DNA of 64,000 bases from NCBI RefSeq assembly GCF_001610895.1, contig NZ_CP011273.1:6386001-6450000 (forward strand), read 5' to 3'. How positions within the stretch are numbered: the stretch's first letter is position 1; every line of letters begins with the position of its first letter. The notes under the pieces were generated by a model, which was not told the origin of the DNA, made no database searches, and worked only from the letters and a program-made list of their open reading frames with translations. Positions 7,142 to 16,153 of this stretch are shown piece after piece. The position numbers and the translations under genes were made by a program. The DNA comes from Planctomyces sp. SH-PL62 (GTDB taxonomy: Bacteria > Planctomycetota > Planctomycetia > Isosphaerales > Isosphaeraceae).

Positions 7142-9805
7142 ATGCTTGCCTATTTGCTGCTGCTTGGAATGACGGCGGCGACGCCGTGCGAGGATCTGCG
7201 CGTCGGATACCGTCGCGAGGCCGTCGAGCGCGTCGGGCCGGGGGATTGGCGGGAGGCCGTCGAGCCGGTCTGGGTCTACGCCTATCCGACGCTTCGGCTG
7301 CGGTATCGGGCCTCGGGGCTGCCGTCCGACGACTCGGCCGTGCTGACGCTCTCGCCGGGGAGCGTCGGGCCGGTGACGCCGGGGGCGACGAATCCGGAGA
7401 ACCCGTTCGTCGCCGGGTCGCCGGTCCCGGCCGTCCTGGCGCGCGACCTCGCGGCCGACGTCGAGCCGCACACGCTCGACGTGGACCTTCGCGGCCGGAT
7501 GCGCACGCCCCAGATCCATGAGCTGCGGTTCGCACTCCCCGAGGGGGCGAAGCTGGCCGTCGAGGAGTTGACGTTCCTCGGCGGCGCGGATCTGCTCCCG
7601 CCCGAAGCGGGCCCGACCTTGCCCGCGGGGGCGGCGGCGTGGGGCGTCGAGGGGGGCGCGGACTGCGGCGGCTGGCGGGGGACGACCCTGCGCGGCAGGG
7701 AGACGCTCCGGGTCGTCGGCGAACCTCGCGCGGGGGGGACGCTTTATCTCGGCCTGTTCCCGAACTTCGCCAACGTCGGCTCGTTCGCCGCGGGCCGATC
7801 GCCCGAGGAGGTCCGCGTGAAGGAGAGCCGCGAGACGGCCGACCTGATCGTCCGGCTGACCTACGCCGATGGCGGCGAGGAGGAGCAATACCCGCTGTCG
7901 GTCGCGGAGCGTCGCCACGTCCTCGCCAATCGCCGGCCCGCGCTCTACGCCCTGGAGCTGGAGCCGGGCCGTCCGTTGGCCTCGGCCGAGATCGTCGACC
8001 GATCGGCGCATGCTCAAATTTTCGTCTCTTCAGCCGGCGTCTCGGACGACCCGCCGCCGGGTTCGGTGGAGACGCTCCCCGCGGCCGTCGCGCGTCGGGA
8101 GGGGCGTCCCGTCGGGGCGGCGGAGGTCGAGGCGACGCACCGGATCGTCGGCGCGCCGGAGGCCGCGATCGAGGCGAGGCCGACGGAGCGGGCCGAGGCA
8201 GAGGGACGTCGGCTGGCGTTGGAGTTGAAGAACGTGGGGGCCGAGGTCCGCGAGTTCACGCTGACGTTCCCGAGCGCGACGATCCGTCCGTCGGCCGACG
8301 CCGGGGACGTGGCGTACGTCTTCCCGCGCCAGGGGGCGGTGATCGCGCGTGAGGAGGGGACGCTTGAGGCCCCGTACAACGCGGCCTTCCCGCTCCAGTT
8401 CGTCGACGTCTTCGCGCCCGGGGCCGACGCCGGCGCGGCCCTGATCGTGCGCGACGTGGAGGGGCGGGGCAAGACGTTCCGGCTCCGCAAGCAGGGGGCG
8501 GGCGTGACCGTCGAGGTCGACTACCGGGTCCGCCTGGAGCCCGGCGAATCGTGGCGCGCGCCCGAGGTCTCGATCGCCCCCCACGGCGGCGACTGGCGCG
8601 AGGGCTTCGCGGCCTATCGCGCCTGGGTCGCGTCGTGGTACAGGCCCGTCGGTCCCCGTCCCGCGTGGCTCCGTTCCGCCTTCTGGGCCCGTCGCGACTA
8701 CCCCGTCGGCGGCACCGGGAAGCTGTTCGACGTGAAGCGGGGCCGTTATACGTTCGACGCCCTGGTCCGCGACGGCGAGGCGTTCGGCGGCGTCGACTTC
8801 ATCGACGTCTCGAGCTGGGCCATGTCCGAAACCGTCGGCCGCGTCGGCGACTATCCGATCGAGCTTGGAGGGGTCGACGACCTGGCGCGGAACATCGCCC
8901 AGGCCCGCGCCCAGGGGGTCCCCACCGGCCTCTATTTCGAGGGCTACCTGATCGACAAGCGGTCGAAGGTCGGCCGTGAGCAGGATGGCCGCTGGCAACT
9001 CATCAACGAGGACGGCAAGGGGGCGTGGTGGAGCGGAGGCGAGGCCACCGAGCTGTTCGCCTGCCCCTACGTCCCCGACTGGCGGGCCTTCCTCGCCCGT
9101 CGCGTCGCCGAGGTGGCGAAGGACGTCGGCGCGGCGGGCGTCTACCTGGACGAGTTCGGCTTCGGCCGGATGCGCTGCTACGCCGCCGACCACGGCCATC
9201 GGCCGGGCGTCGAGACGCTCCCCGGCGAGATCGAGACGGCCCGCGCCGTGCGCAAGGCGCTCGACGACGCCGGTGCGGGGGGGACGATGATCTACATCGA
9301 GGAGACCCCGCCCGACGCCGCGGCCCCGTACTTCGACGCCGCCTTCTGCTACAATTTCAATCATGCCGACATCAACCGATCCCCCCTCAAGCTGAACCTC
9401 TCGCGGTTCGCCTTCCCGGACGTCCGGCTGTGGGACATGGTCTCCATCGGGATCGACCCCCGCGTCTTGCCGTGGGAGGACTTCCGGCTCTCGCTCTGGC
9501 ACGGCAACGGCCTGTGGCTCAAGGGCCACGCCGAATCCTGGTACGGCGACGACCTGCTGGCCTGGCTCCGACGCGCGCACGGCCTGCTCAAGGCGCACGC
9601 CGAGGCGTTCGCCGGCCCGGCCGAGCCCCTGGTGGATTCGCCCCACCCGGCGGTCTTCATCAACCGGTTCGGCGTCGCGCCGAAGGTCGTCCACACGCTT
9701 TTCAACGCCTCGTACCGGACCGTCCGCTTCCCGTTCGAGGGCCGCGAGCGGACCCTCGCCCCGCGCGACGTGATGGTCGTGGAGGCGTCGGGCGAGGCAA
9801 GGTAG
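7142..9805 (+). CDS. Large secreted protein with a C-terminal glycosidase-like barrel
   Basis: This 887-residue protein begins with a short signal peptide (MLAYLLLLGMTAATP). Its first 480 residues are beta-rich and resemble a sugar-binding/supersandwich region. Residues 500-850 look like a TIM barrel of the uncharacterised DUF6259-like or GH-D-like type: FIDVSSWAM, VPTGLYFEGY, VYLDEFGFGRM (a candidate catalytic aspartate), MIYIEETPPD and FCYNFNHAD on successive predicted strands. A small C-terminal beta domain ends the protein. It follows the methyltransferase by about 70 bases. Activity on an external glycan is an inference from fold and export. No subfamily is assigned. Confidence 0.6.
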   Translation: MLAYLLLLGMTAATPCEDLRVGYRREAVERVGPGDWREAVEPVWVYAYPTLRLRYRASGLPSDDSAVLTLSPGSVGPVTPGATNPENPFVAGSPVPAVLARDLAADVEPHTLDVDLRGRMRTPQIHELRFALPEGAKLAVEELTFLGGADLLPPEAGPTLPAGAAAWGVEGGADCGGWRGTTLRGRETLRVVGEPRAGGTLYLGLFPNFANVGSFAAGRSPEEVRVKESRETADLIVRLTYADGGEEEQYPLSVAERRHVLANRRPALYALELEPGRPLASAEIVDRSAHAQIFVSSAGVSDDPPPGSVETLPAAVARREGRPVGAAEVEATHRIVGAPEAAIEARPTERAEAEGRRLALELKNVGAEVREFTLTFPSATIRPSADAGDVAYVFPRQGAVIAREEGTLEAPYNAAFPLQFVDVFAPGADAGAALIVRDVEGRGKTFRLRKQGAGVTVEVDYRVRLEPGESWRAPEVSIAPHGGDWREGFAAYRAWVASWYRPVGPRPAWLRSAFWARRDYPVGGTGKLFDVKRGRYTFDALVRDGEAFGGVDFIDVSSWAMSETVGRVGDYPIELGGVDDLARNIAQARAQGVPTGLYFEGYLIDKRSKVGREQDGRWQLINEDGKGAWWSGGEATELFACPYVPDWRAFLARRVAEVAKDVGAAGVYLDEFGFGRMRCYAADHGHRPGVETLPGEIETARAVRKALDDAGAGGTMIYIEETPPDAAAPYFDAAFCYNFNHADINRSPLKLNLSRFAFPDVRLWDMVSIGIDPRVLPWEDFRLSLWHGNGLWLKGHAESWYGDDLLAWLRRAHGLLKAHAEAFAGPAEPLVDSPHPAVFINRFGVAPKVVHTLFNASYRTVRFPFEGRERTLAPRDVMVVEASGEAR

Positions 9806-10112
9806 GGAGGCGGGGGGAGGGCCTGCGATCGGCCTCGTCGGCCCTCCTCGTTTCGACGATCGCGTTTTTTCGCGTTTTCGCGTCGCCCCGAAAGGGCGTA
9901 CGTCGATTGATCCATCGGACGGCCGTCCATTTTCTCCTATCGGGTCGGATCTCGAGCCGCGATCAGGATGATCGAGGGGCCGGGCCTTGCGCCCGCGCCC
10001 GGCGTTCGAGGTCCGCGCCCGGCCCGCCGCAGGACGGCGGGACGCGCCGTCGGGGGTCCGTGGCAGGACGCCCGGCCCGTCGGCGCGATCACTTCGAGAA
10101 AGGATTCCATCC
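9806..10112. other. Intergenic region before the surface-protein gene
   Basis: The region holds the terminator candidate at 9816-9853 and T-rich tracts at 9863-9880. The ribosome-binding site AGAAAGGA lies just before the downstream start at 10113. I see no gene. Confidence 0.45.
9816..9853 (+). terminator. Intrinsic terminator candidate after the 887-aa gene
   Basis: GGAGGGCC (9816-9823) pairs perfectly with GGCCCTCC (9840-9847) around a 16-base loop, followed by TCGTTT. A T-rich run (GCGTTTTTTCGCGTTTTCG) follows shortly after. The position, 11 bases past the stop codon, supports a terminator. Confidence 0.5.
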
Positions 10113-11543
10113 ATGTCGAAGTCCAAGGATCGATCCCCAGGCCCCCGCCCGCACGGCCCAGGACGGCCGTCGCGGCGGAACCGGCGATCGAGCGCCCCGG
10201 CGCTCGCGGCGCTGGAAGACCGTCGGCTCATGTCGGCGGACCTCGGCGCGGTCACGGCGCCGATCCCATACGCCACGCCGGTCGCGCTGGTCCAGGCGAC
10301 GGACCACGGGCCGACGACCACGACGGTCGCGACCGCCGATCCCACCCTCTCGTTCGAGGGCGACTACACCCTCGCGGCCAGCTCCTCCGGCGCGATCCGC
10401 CCGGTGCTCGCCCAGGTGGACGGTCGGGCCTGGCTCTCCGCCGGTTCGGACGCCCTGTTCGGCCCGATCGCCTCGCTGGTCTCCACCGGACTCCCCGGCG
10501 TGGGCGTGACGTTCCCGGTCGATCCGGGGGGCCCCGCCGACGATTCGGGCGGGCCGACGACCGACGCGGAAGCCAGGGCCGAGGCCGGCCGCAAGGCGAT
10601 CGACGCCGCCTTCGCGAAGCTCGACGCCGACACGCAGGCGATCCAGGACAAGTCCGAGGTGACGCCGAAGCTCCTCGCCAGGCTCCGCAAGGCGGGCGAG
10701 AAGGTCGCCGGCGAGGCGGGCGAGCCCGACGCCACGCTGCGGAAGACGCTTGAGGACGGCATCCAGTCCGTCCAGGAGTCGGGCACGTTCACCGTCGAGC
10801 AGCGGGGACGGCTCAAGGAGGACTACACGGCCGTCCTCCGCAGCGCCGGGGTCTCCGACGGGGCGATCGCCGAGCTGTTCGCCGCGCAGGACGCCGTCGA
10901 GGCGGCCGGCCACGTCACGGCCGAAGACCTCAAGACGCTCGCCGACGACCGCCAGGCGCTCCAGGCCCTCTTCGACGCCATGCCCCAGGAGCCGGTCTCG
11001 ATCCTCCCGGCGTTCGACGCCGCCTCGTCCGCGCCCGCGTCCGCGCAGGGAGGCGTCATGTTCCAGGGCTCGTGGGACGGCGGGAGCGGGAACGGGAGCG
11101 CCCCGACCGCCCAGCCGACCGGCGTCTCCACGCTCGAGCAGAGCGTCACCGCGAATGCCCGGCCGGTCGGGGGCTTCTCCGCCGTGCCTGGGATTCCCGC
11201 GCAGTTCCATCAGGGCGGCTTCGAGACGATCCGCCAGGCCGCCTCGCTCGGCGGCCGCAAAGGCGGCGGCCTCGCCCACCGGTTCGCGATCCGAAGCCCT
11301 GGCGGCCAGGCCGCGACCGGCAACGTCACGGTCAACGTCAACCAGGGCGCGTCGAACGTCGAGTCCGTCGCCCGGCGGAGCGCCCGACGCGGGAGCGTCG
11401 CGGCCGCGCGGCTCCTCTCCGCGAATCAGCCGCTCGACATCTCCTCCGGCCCGATACGGGTCAGCCAGGCCGCCGGATCGAGCGCCCGGATGGCCGCCGG
11501 CTACCTCCCGCCGGGAGGCGCGGACCAGAACCCCGGCGTCTGA
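10113..11543 (+). CDS. Surface-anchored protein with LEPR-XLL-like N-terminal tag
   Basis: The start is ATG 10113, eleven bases after an AGAAAGGA ribosome-binding site. The 476-residue product opens with a basic stretch and then PALAALEDRRLMSADL (residues 29-44). This matches the LEPR-XLL type N-terminal sorting tag common in large planctomycete exported proteins. The middle (about 150-290) is Ala/Asp/Glu-rich and predicted helical, and partly resembles coiled coil. The C-terminal third is Gly/Ser/Ala/Gln-rich and low complexity (for example SGNGSAPTAQPTG and NVTVNVNQGASNVES). There is no enzymatic motif. It is probably a structural or adhesive cell-surface protein. Function beyond location is unknown. 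Confidence 0.7.
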   Translation: MSKSKDRSPGPRPHGPGRPSRRNRRSSAPALAALEDRRLMSADLGAVTAPIPYATPVALVQATDHGPTTTTVATADPTLSFEGDYTLAASSSGAIRPVLAQVDGRAWLSAGSDALFGPIASLVSTGLPGVGVTFPVDPGGPADDSGGPTTDAEARAEAGRKAIDAAFAKLDADTQAIQDKSEVTPKLLARLRKAGEKVAGEAGEPDATLRKTLEDGIQSVQESGTFTVEQRGRLKEDYTAVLRSAGVSDGAIAELFAAQDAVEAAGHVTAEDLKTLADDRQALQALFDAMPQEPVSILPAFDAASSAPASAQGGVMFQGSWDGGSGNGSAPTAQPTGVSTLEQSVTANARPVGGFSAVPGIPAQFHQGGFETIRQAASLGGRKGGGLAHRFAIRSPGGQAATGNVTVNVNQGASNVESVARRSARRGSVAAARLLSANQPLDISSGPIRVSQAAGSSARMAAGYLPPGGADQNPGV

Positions 11544-11813
11544 GCCCGCCTGCCCCAACTTCGCCGCACCCGCCGGGGGGGGACGCCCCCCCGGCCTGGC
11601 TCGTCCGTCGGGTCGACAAGATGGCGACCGTTTTCGCCCTCCTGACGTCCGCTCGGAAGCGGTCGGGGTCGGGGAACGTCTCACGACCGGCCGGGCCGGC
11701 GATTCGGTATGGCTGATCCGGGCCGCAAGGCAAGGCATATGTCATGTCATCACCGGGGAAGATTGCGGCGGCTGCCGCCGGGTCGGCGGGCCGGGTAGGA
11801 TGGACGGGGGTTT

Positions 11814-12018
11814 GCAGGACTCGTCGGACTCAAGCTCGACTTCGATCCCGAGGATCGTCGTCGCGTCGACGAGTTCTCCTGAGAAGCCGCGCGAGGGGAC
11901 GCTGACGGAGTCCGACCGAGCCGAGGTGGAAGGGTAGATCCGCGTCAACGACGAGTTGGGCGTCCTCCCATCGAAGAGCCGGCTTTCCCTCAAGCGGGGC
12001 GTCGCGAAGGCCCCATGA
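11814..12018 (+). pseudogene. Decayed small gene of a small-protein/HNH cassette
   Basis: Conceptual translation gives LKLDFDPEDRRRVDEFS (from 11829), then after a one-base shift EKPREGTLTESDRAEVEG, then an in-frame TAG at 11935-11937, then IRVNDELGVLPSKSRLSLK to a TGA at 12016-12018. I recognise the pattern from small conserved proteins (REGTLT...E...YxRV...L.SKAR.SLK) that precede HNH nuclease genes in planctomycetes and cyanobacteria. The frameshift and stop show it is dead. Its stop still overlaps the ATG of the next remnant (ATGA at 12015-12018), so the ancestral translational coupling is visible. The 5' end is uncertain. Confidence 0.7.
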
Positions 12019-12285
12019 CCGAGGAGTTGGAACGTCGCGTTCGACGATCTGCGCGGTATCGTTGCGAGTACGGCCGCATCCCGCAGGCCGCGTCGCGGCT
12101 CCGCCATCAGATTGATCACGTCGTCGCCCGTCAGCACGGGGGCGCGGAACGTGCCTGAATGGGCGGTCCTCACGGGGCGGACGCCCGTCGGAAGGGCCAC
12201 GGCGCGGGTCCTGGCGGTCAATGATCCCGGCGTGGTGGAGGTCCGCAGGGCGCTCGTCGAGGAAGGGCGGTTTCCGCCCCGTTGA
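12015..12285 (+). pseudogene. HNH endonuclease remnant, frameshifted and internally deleted
   Basis: The N-terminal part (12015-12158) reads MTEELERRVRRSARYRCEYG, then RIPQA and HQIDHVVARQHGG, ending at a TGA. The C-terminal part is in the next frame (12151-12285) and contains LTGRTPVGRATARVLAVND followed by RRALVEEGRFPPR. Intact relatives have CEYC, an HNH core with a downstream C-x2-C, and about 60-80 more residues between these blocks. Here the second cysteine of CEYC is glycine, the middle of the domain is missing and the halves are out of frame. This is an inactivated nuclease gene. The cassette sits directly upstream of gyrA on the same strand. Confidence 0.8.
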
Positions 12286-12369
12286 CGGCGCCTCGCGGGC
12301 TGGGCCTTCGGTCGCTCAAAACATCTTGCCCGGATTGCACTTAACGGTCGTTGAAAGGGGGCGTCGGCG

Positions 12370-12398
12370 TTGCGGCGGGGGGCGGGATCGGATAAAAT
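12370..12398 (+). promoter_or_regulatory. Sigma-70-type promoter candidate for gyrA
   Basis: TTGCGG at 12370-12375 and TAAAAT at 12393-12398 are separated by exactly 17 bases, about 80 bases before the gyrA start. The AT-rich -10 box stands out in a GC-rich surrounding. It lies past the end of the dead HNH cassette, so gyrA appears to be transcribed on its own. Confidence 0.5.
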
Positions 12399-12480
12399 CG
12401 AGGCCACTTGGAATGGCTGTTGCTGAAGACGTGCGCGCGTGGGCGCGACGTTCGGGAATCGACGAGGGAACGAAACCGCC

Positions 12481-15168
12481 GTGAGTACCGCCGAACTGCC
12501 GCCGAACGCGCCGCTCGCTCCCCTGCCGCTGGACATCGAGGAGGAGCTGAAGGAAAGCTACCTCAATTACGCGATGTCGGTCATCATCAGCCGGGCGTTG
12601 CCGGACGTCCGCGACGGGTTGAAGCCGTCGCAGCGGCGGATCCTGGTCGCCATGCGGGACCTGGGGCTGACCCCGGGGAGCTCCACCAGCAAGTGCGCGG
12701 GCATCGTCGGCGAGACGATGAAGCGGTACCACCCCCACGGCGACAACTCCATCTATCCCACCCTGGCCCGCATGGCCCAGTGGTGGAACATGCGGCACCT
12801 GCTGATCACCGGGCAGGGGAACTTCGGCAGCATCCACGGCCTGCCGCCGGCCGCCATGCGGTACACCGAGGCGAAGCTGAGCCCGGTCGCCGCCGAGATG
12901 CTGGAAGACATCAACTACGACACGGTCGACTTCCAGCCCAACTACGACGAGAAGTACCAGGAGCCGCGGGTCCTGCCGGGCAAGTTCCCGAACCTGCTGG
13001 TCAACGGCTCCGGGGGCATCGCCGTCGGCATGGCGACGTCGATCCCGCCGCACAACCTGGGCGAGGTCTGCGACGCGGTGCTGGCCTACATCGACGACCC
13101 GGCCATCGGGCTCGACGAGATCATGGAGCACCTCCCCGCGCCCGACTTCCCGACCGGGGGGGTCATCTGCGGCCGGATGGGGGTGAAGGAGGCGTATCGC
13201 AGCGGCCGGGGCCGGGTGATCCTCCGCGCCACGTCGACCATCGAGGAGCTGAAGGACGGCCGCTCCCAGATCGTCTTCTCCGACATCCCCTACCAGCTCA
13301 CCAAGGAGCCGCTTTTCAAGAAGCTGGCCGAGCTGATCAACAACGGCCGGATCACCGGCGTCTCCGACATCGTCGACGAGAGCGACCGCAAGCAGCCGGT
13401 GCGGATCGTCGTGAAGCTGAAGAAGGCGGAAGACCCCAACGTCATCCTGAACCAGCTCTACGAGTTCTCGCCGCTGCAAGACACCTTCAGCGTCATCATG
13501 CTGGCCCTGGTGGACGGCCGCCCCAAGACGCTGCCGATCAAGGAGTTCCTCCGGCTCTTCGTCGACCACCGGATCAACGTCATCCGCCGCCGCACCCGAT
13601 ACCTGCTCCGCCAGGCGAGGCAGCGGGCGCACATCGTCGAAGGCCTGCTGATCGCGCTGCACCACATCGACGAGATCATCCGCGTGATCCGGTCGTCGGC
13701 CAACCCGGCCGAGGCCCGCGTGCGGTTGATGACGATGGAGGTCTCCGCCCAGATCCTCCAGCGCGCCCTCGACGATCCCGACGCCAAGCAGTCCGCCAGC
13801 CTCACCCGAATGCAGGCCGACGCCATCCTGGCCATGCAGCTCCAGCGGCTCACCGGCCTGGAGGCCGACAAGCTGGCGGCCGAGTACCTGGGCCTCAAGG
13901 CCGACATCGACCGCTACGAGGCCATCCTCGGCGACGAGCAGATCATCCTCGGCCTCATCCGCGACGACCTGCTGGAGCTGAAGTCGAAGTACGCCAACCC
14001 CCGCCGGAGCACCATCTCCGACGAGGAGCTGGGCAACTACGACAAGGAAGCCCTGATCCGCGAGGAGTACATGGTGGTGACCGTCACCCACGACGGTTAC
14101 ATCAAGCGCCAGCCCCCCAGCACCTATCGCGCCCAGGGTCGCGGCGGGCGCGGCATCACCGCCGCCAACACCCGCGAGGGGGACTTTCTCGAACATATGT
14201 TCGTCGCCCTCACGCACGACTATCTGCTCTTCTTCACCGACCACGGCAAGGTCTTCTGGCTGAAGGTCTACGACCTGCCGATCGCCACCAGGACCTCGGG
14301 CGGACGCGCGATCGTCAACCTGCTGCAGGTCTCCGAGGGGGAGAAGATCACCGGCATCGTCCCCGTCCGCAAGTTCCGCGACGACGAGTCGCTGATGATG
14401 GTCACCCGCCGGGGGACCGTCAAGAAGACCGAGCTGACCGCCTTCCGACGCCCCCTGGGCCGGGGCATCATCGCCCTGGGGCTCGACGAAGGGGACCAGT
14501 TGATCGGCGTCGCCCGGACCAAGGTCGGCGACCAGGTGATCCTCAGCACCCGCGAGGGGATGGCCGTCCGGTTCGACGAATCGTGCGTCCGCTCGATGGG
14601 GCGCCCCGCGCACGGCGTCCGGGGTATCAATCTGGAAGAGGGCGACGAGGTCGTCGGCATGATCGTCGCCAACGGCCAGGAAGACCCCGCCAGCCTGCTG
14701 ACGGTCTGCGAGAACGGCTTCGGCAAGCGGACCCTCCTCTCCGAGTACCGCTCGCAGAACCGAGGCGGCAAGGGCCTGATCGACATCAAGACCAGCGACC
14801 GCAACGGCCGGGTCGTCGCCATCAGCAAGGTGACCGACGCCGACGAGGTCATGATCACCACCACCGGCGGCATCCTGATCCGGACCCGCGTGGGCGACAC
14901 CCGCCCCATCGGCCGCAACACCCAGGGCGTCCGCCTGATCCGCCTCGACGAAGGAGACGCCGTCAGCAGCCTCGCCAAGCTCCCCGAGGAGGAACTCGGC
15001 GGCGACGAGGCCGTCCTCGACGTCCTCGACCACGGCGAAGGCGCCCCCCTCCCCACCAACGGCCACATCCTCGACGACGGCGTCGCCGAGGCCGAAGCCC
15101 AGGACCACCCGGAAATCGAGGACGAGTCGACCGACGACGGGTCGACCGAGGAAGAGTCGGGAGAGTGA
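12481..15168 (+). CDS. gyrA: DNA gyrase subunit A
   Basis: Gyrase A forms the DNA-breaking half of the A2B2 topoisomerase that introduces negative supercoils. From the GTG at 12481 the protein has 895 residues. The breakage-reunion domain opens with [20 protein letters not shown], has RYHPHGD at 82-88 and the active-site Y128 in [10 protein letters not shown]. The C-terminal six-bladed DNA-wrapping domain begins near residue 540 and carries the GyrA-box variant QGRGGRG (about residue 552), which favours GyrA over ParC. An acidic tail ends the protein. An upstream ATG at 12439 would add 14 residues without homology. Residues equivalent to E. coli S83 and D87 are N89 and P93. No gyrB is in the window. 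Confidence 0.96.
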   Translation: MSTAELPPNAPLAPLPLDIEEELKESYLNYAMSVIISRALPDVRDGLKPSQRRILVAMRDLGLTPGSSTSKCAGIVGETMKRYHPHGDNSIYPTLARMAQWWNMRHLLITGQGNFGSIHGLPPAAMRYTEAKLSPVAAEMLEDINYDTVDFQPNYDEKYQEPRVLPGKFPNLLVNGSGGIAVGMATSIPPHNLGEVCDAVLAYIDDPAIGLDEIMEHLPAPDFPTGGVICGRMGVKEAYRSGRGRVILRATSTIEELKDGRSQIVFSDIPYQLTKEPLFKKLAELINNGRITGVSDIVDESDRKQPVRIVVKLKKAEDPNVILNQLYEFSPLQDTFSVIMLALVDGRPKTLPIKEFLRLFVDHRINVIRRRTRYLLRQARQRAHIVEGLLIALHHIDEIIRVIRSSANPAEARVRLMTMEVSAQILQRALDDPDAKQSASLTRMQADAILAMQLQRLTGLEADKLAAEYLGLKADIDRYEAILGDEQIILGLIRDDLLELKSKYANPRRSTISDEELGNYDKEALIREEYMVVTVTHDGYIKRQPPSTYRAQGRGGRGITAANTREGDFLEHMFVALTHDYLLFFTDHGKVFWLKVYDLPIATRTSGGRAIVNLLQVSEGEKITGIVPVRKFRDDESLMMVTRRGTVKKTELTAFRRPLGRGIIALGLDEGDQLIGVARTKVGDQVILSTREGMAVRFDESCVRSMGRPAHGVRGINLEEGDEVVGMIVANGQEDPASLLTVCENGFGKRTLLSEYRSQNRGGKGLIDIKTSDRNGRVVAISKVTDADEVMITTTGGILIRTRVGDTRPIGRNTQGVRLIRLDEGDAVSSLAKLPEEELGGDEAVLDVLDHGEGAPLPTNGHILDDGVAEAEAQDHPEIEDESTDDGSTEEESGE

Positions 15169-15189
15169 GGCCGACGGCCCCTCATGCCA

Positions 15190-15230
15190 CCGTCGCGATC
15201 ACGACTTCCCCCGCGAGGGGGGAAGGACTT
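15190..15230. repeat. Dispersed palindrome, half copy 3
   Basis: CCGTCGCGATCACGACTTCC runs into CCCGCGAGGGGGGAAGGAC. This is one arm-end of the repeat seen at 4988-5147, including the same CCGTCGCGAYCAYGACTTCC lead-in. The rest of the element is absent, so it looks like a deletion derivative. It lies 20 bases after gyrA and could act as a hairpin at the transcript end. Confidence 0.55.
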
Positions 15231-15435
15231 TATGGGGCCGGACTCGGATTGCGACGGCCCTCCGGACCGGCTTCCCCGGCGTGGGCGTCGGGGGTGCTGG
15301 CGCGATCCACGTGCTCCCCGTGTGGTGCTTCGTCGAGGATTCGACTCGCCGAGGCCGTTCGGGTGTATGATCGACGGGGCCCTTCGCCTTGACGGAAATC
15401 CCGGGGGCCGGATCTCGGTTCAGGGAGGCGAGGTC

Positions 15436-16140
15436 TTGCCGGACGCGCGGACGCATCGAGGGCCGGGGCCGCAGGATGGGGAGTTGTTCGGCGAGGCGGC
15501 CCGCCCGAGGCTGGCGACGGCCGTGGCCGAATTCTCGTGGCTCCTGTCGCGGGGCTACGCCCAGCCCTCGGCGCTCAAGCTGGTCGGCGATCGGCACCGG
15601 CTGGTCGAGCGCCAGCGCGGGGCGCTGCTCCGCTGCGCGTGCTCGGACGCGGCCCTGGCCGGCCGGCGTTCGCGTCGGCTCGACGTCGGGTCGATCCGGG
15701 GTCGATCGATCCGCATCGACGGGTTCAACCTCGTTTTGACGCTGGAGTCCGCGCTCGGCGGCGGGGTCGTCCTGGGGGCTCGCGACGGCTGCTTCCGCGA
15801 CCTGGCGAGCGTCCATGGGACCTATCGAAAGGTCGACGAGACCCGCCCCGCGCTGGAGCTTGCGGCGCGTCGGCTGGCCGCCTGGGGGATCGGCCCTCGC
15901 ACCTGGCTCCTGGACGCGCCCGTCTCCAACAGCGGCCGGCTCGCCGCCCTGCTCCGCGACATCGACCCCGACGGCCGGGTCGAGGTCGTCCCCGACCCCG
16001 ACCGGCTCCTGATCCTCCCCGGCGATCCCGTCGCCACCGCCGACTCGGGCATCCTCGACCGCTGCGGCCCCTGGCTCAACCTCGCCCGCGCGCTCATCGA
16101 ATCCGAAACCCCCGGCGCGTTCATCGTCGAGTTGGGATGA
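15436..16140 (+). CDS. DUF434 domain protein
   Basis: The conserved block FSWLLSRGYAQPSALKLVGD followed by RHRLVERQRGALLRCACSD places this in the DUF434 family. The second half (HGTYRKVDET, WLLDAPVSNSGRLAALL) matches the C-terminal domain usually joined to it. The function of the family is unknown. I chose TTG 15436 because AGGGAGG lies seven bases upstream at 15422-15428, giving 234 residues that begin just before the family domain. The in-frame ATG at 15367 overlaps a TATGAT promoter-like hexamer (15366-15371) and has no ribosome-binding site. The gene is cytosolic, with no signal peptide or membrane span, and converges with the next gene. Confidence 0.7.
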   Translation: MPDARTHRGPGPQDGELFGEAARPRLATAVAEFSWLLSRGYAQPSALKLVGDRHRLVERQRGALLRCACSDAALAGRRSRRLDVGSIRGRSIRIDGFNLVLTLESALGGGVVLGARDGCFRDLASVHGTYRKVDETRPALELAARRLAAWGIGPRTWLLDAPVSNSGRLAALLRDIDPDGRVEVVPDPDRLLILPGDPVATADSGILDRCGPWLNLARALIESETPGAFIVELG

Positions 16141-16153
16141 CGGAGGCCGTCGA

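Noticed and set aside
12316-15108. A 930-codon open frame on the minus strand opposite gyrA, and a similarly long one in another plus frame
   Set aside because: Long stop-free frames in all phases are expected at this GC content. gyrA motifs are unambiguous in one frame only, and the others show biased Arg/Gly/Asp composition without motifs.
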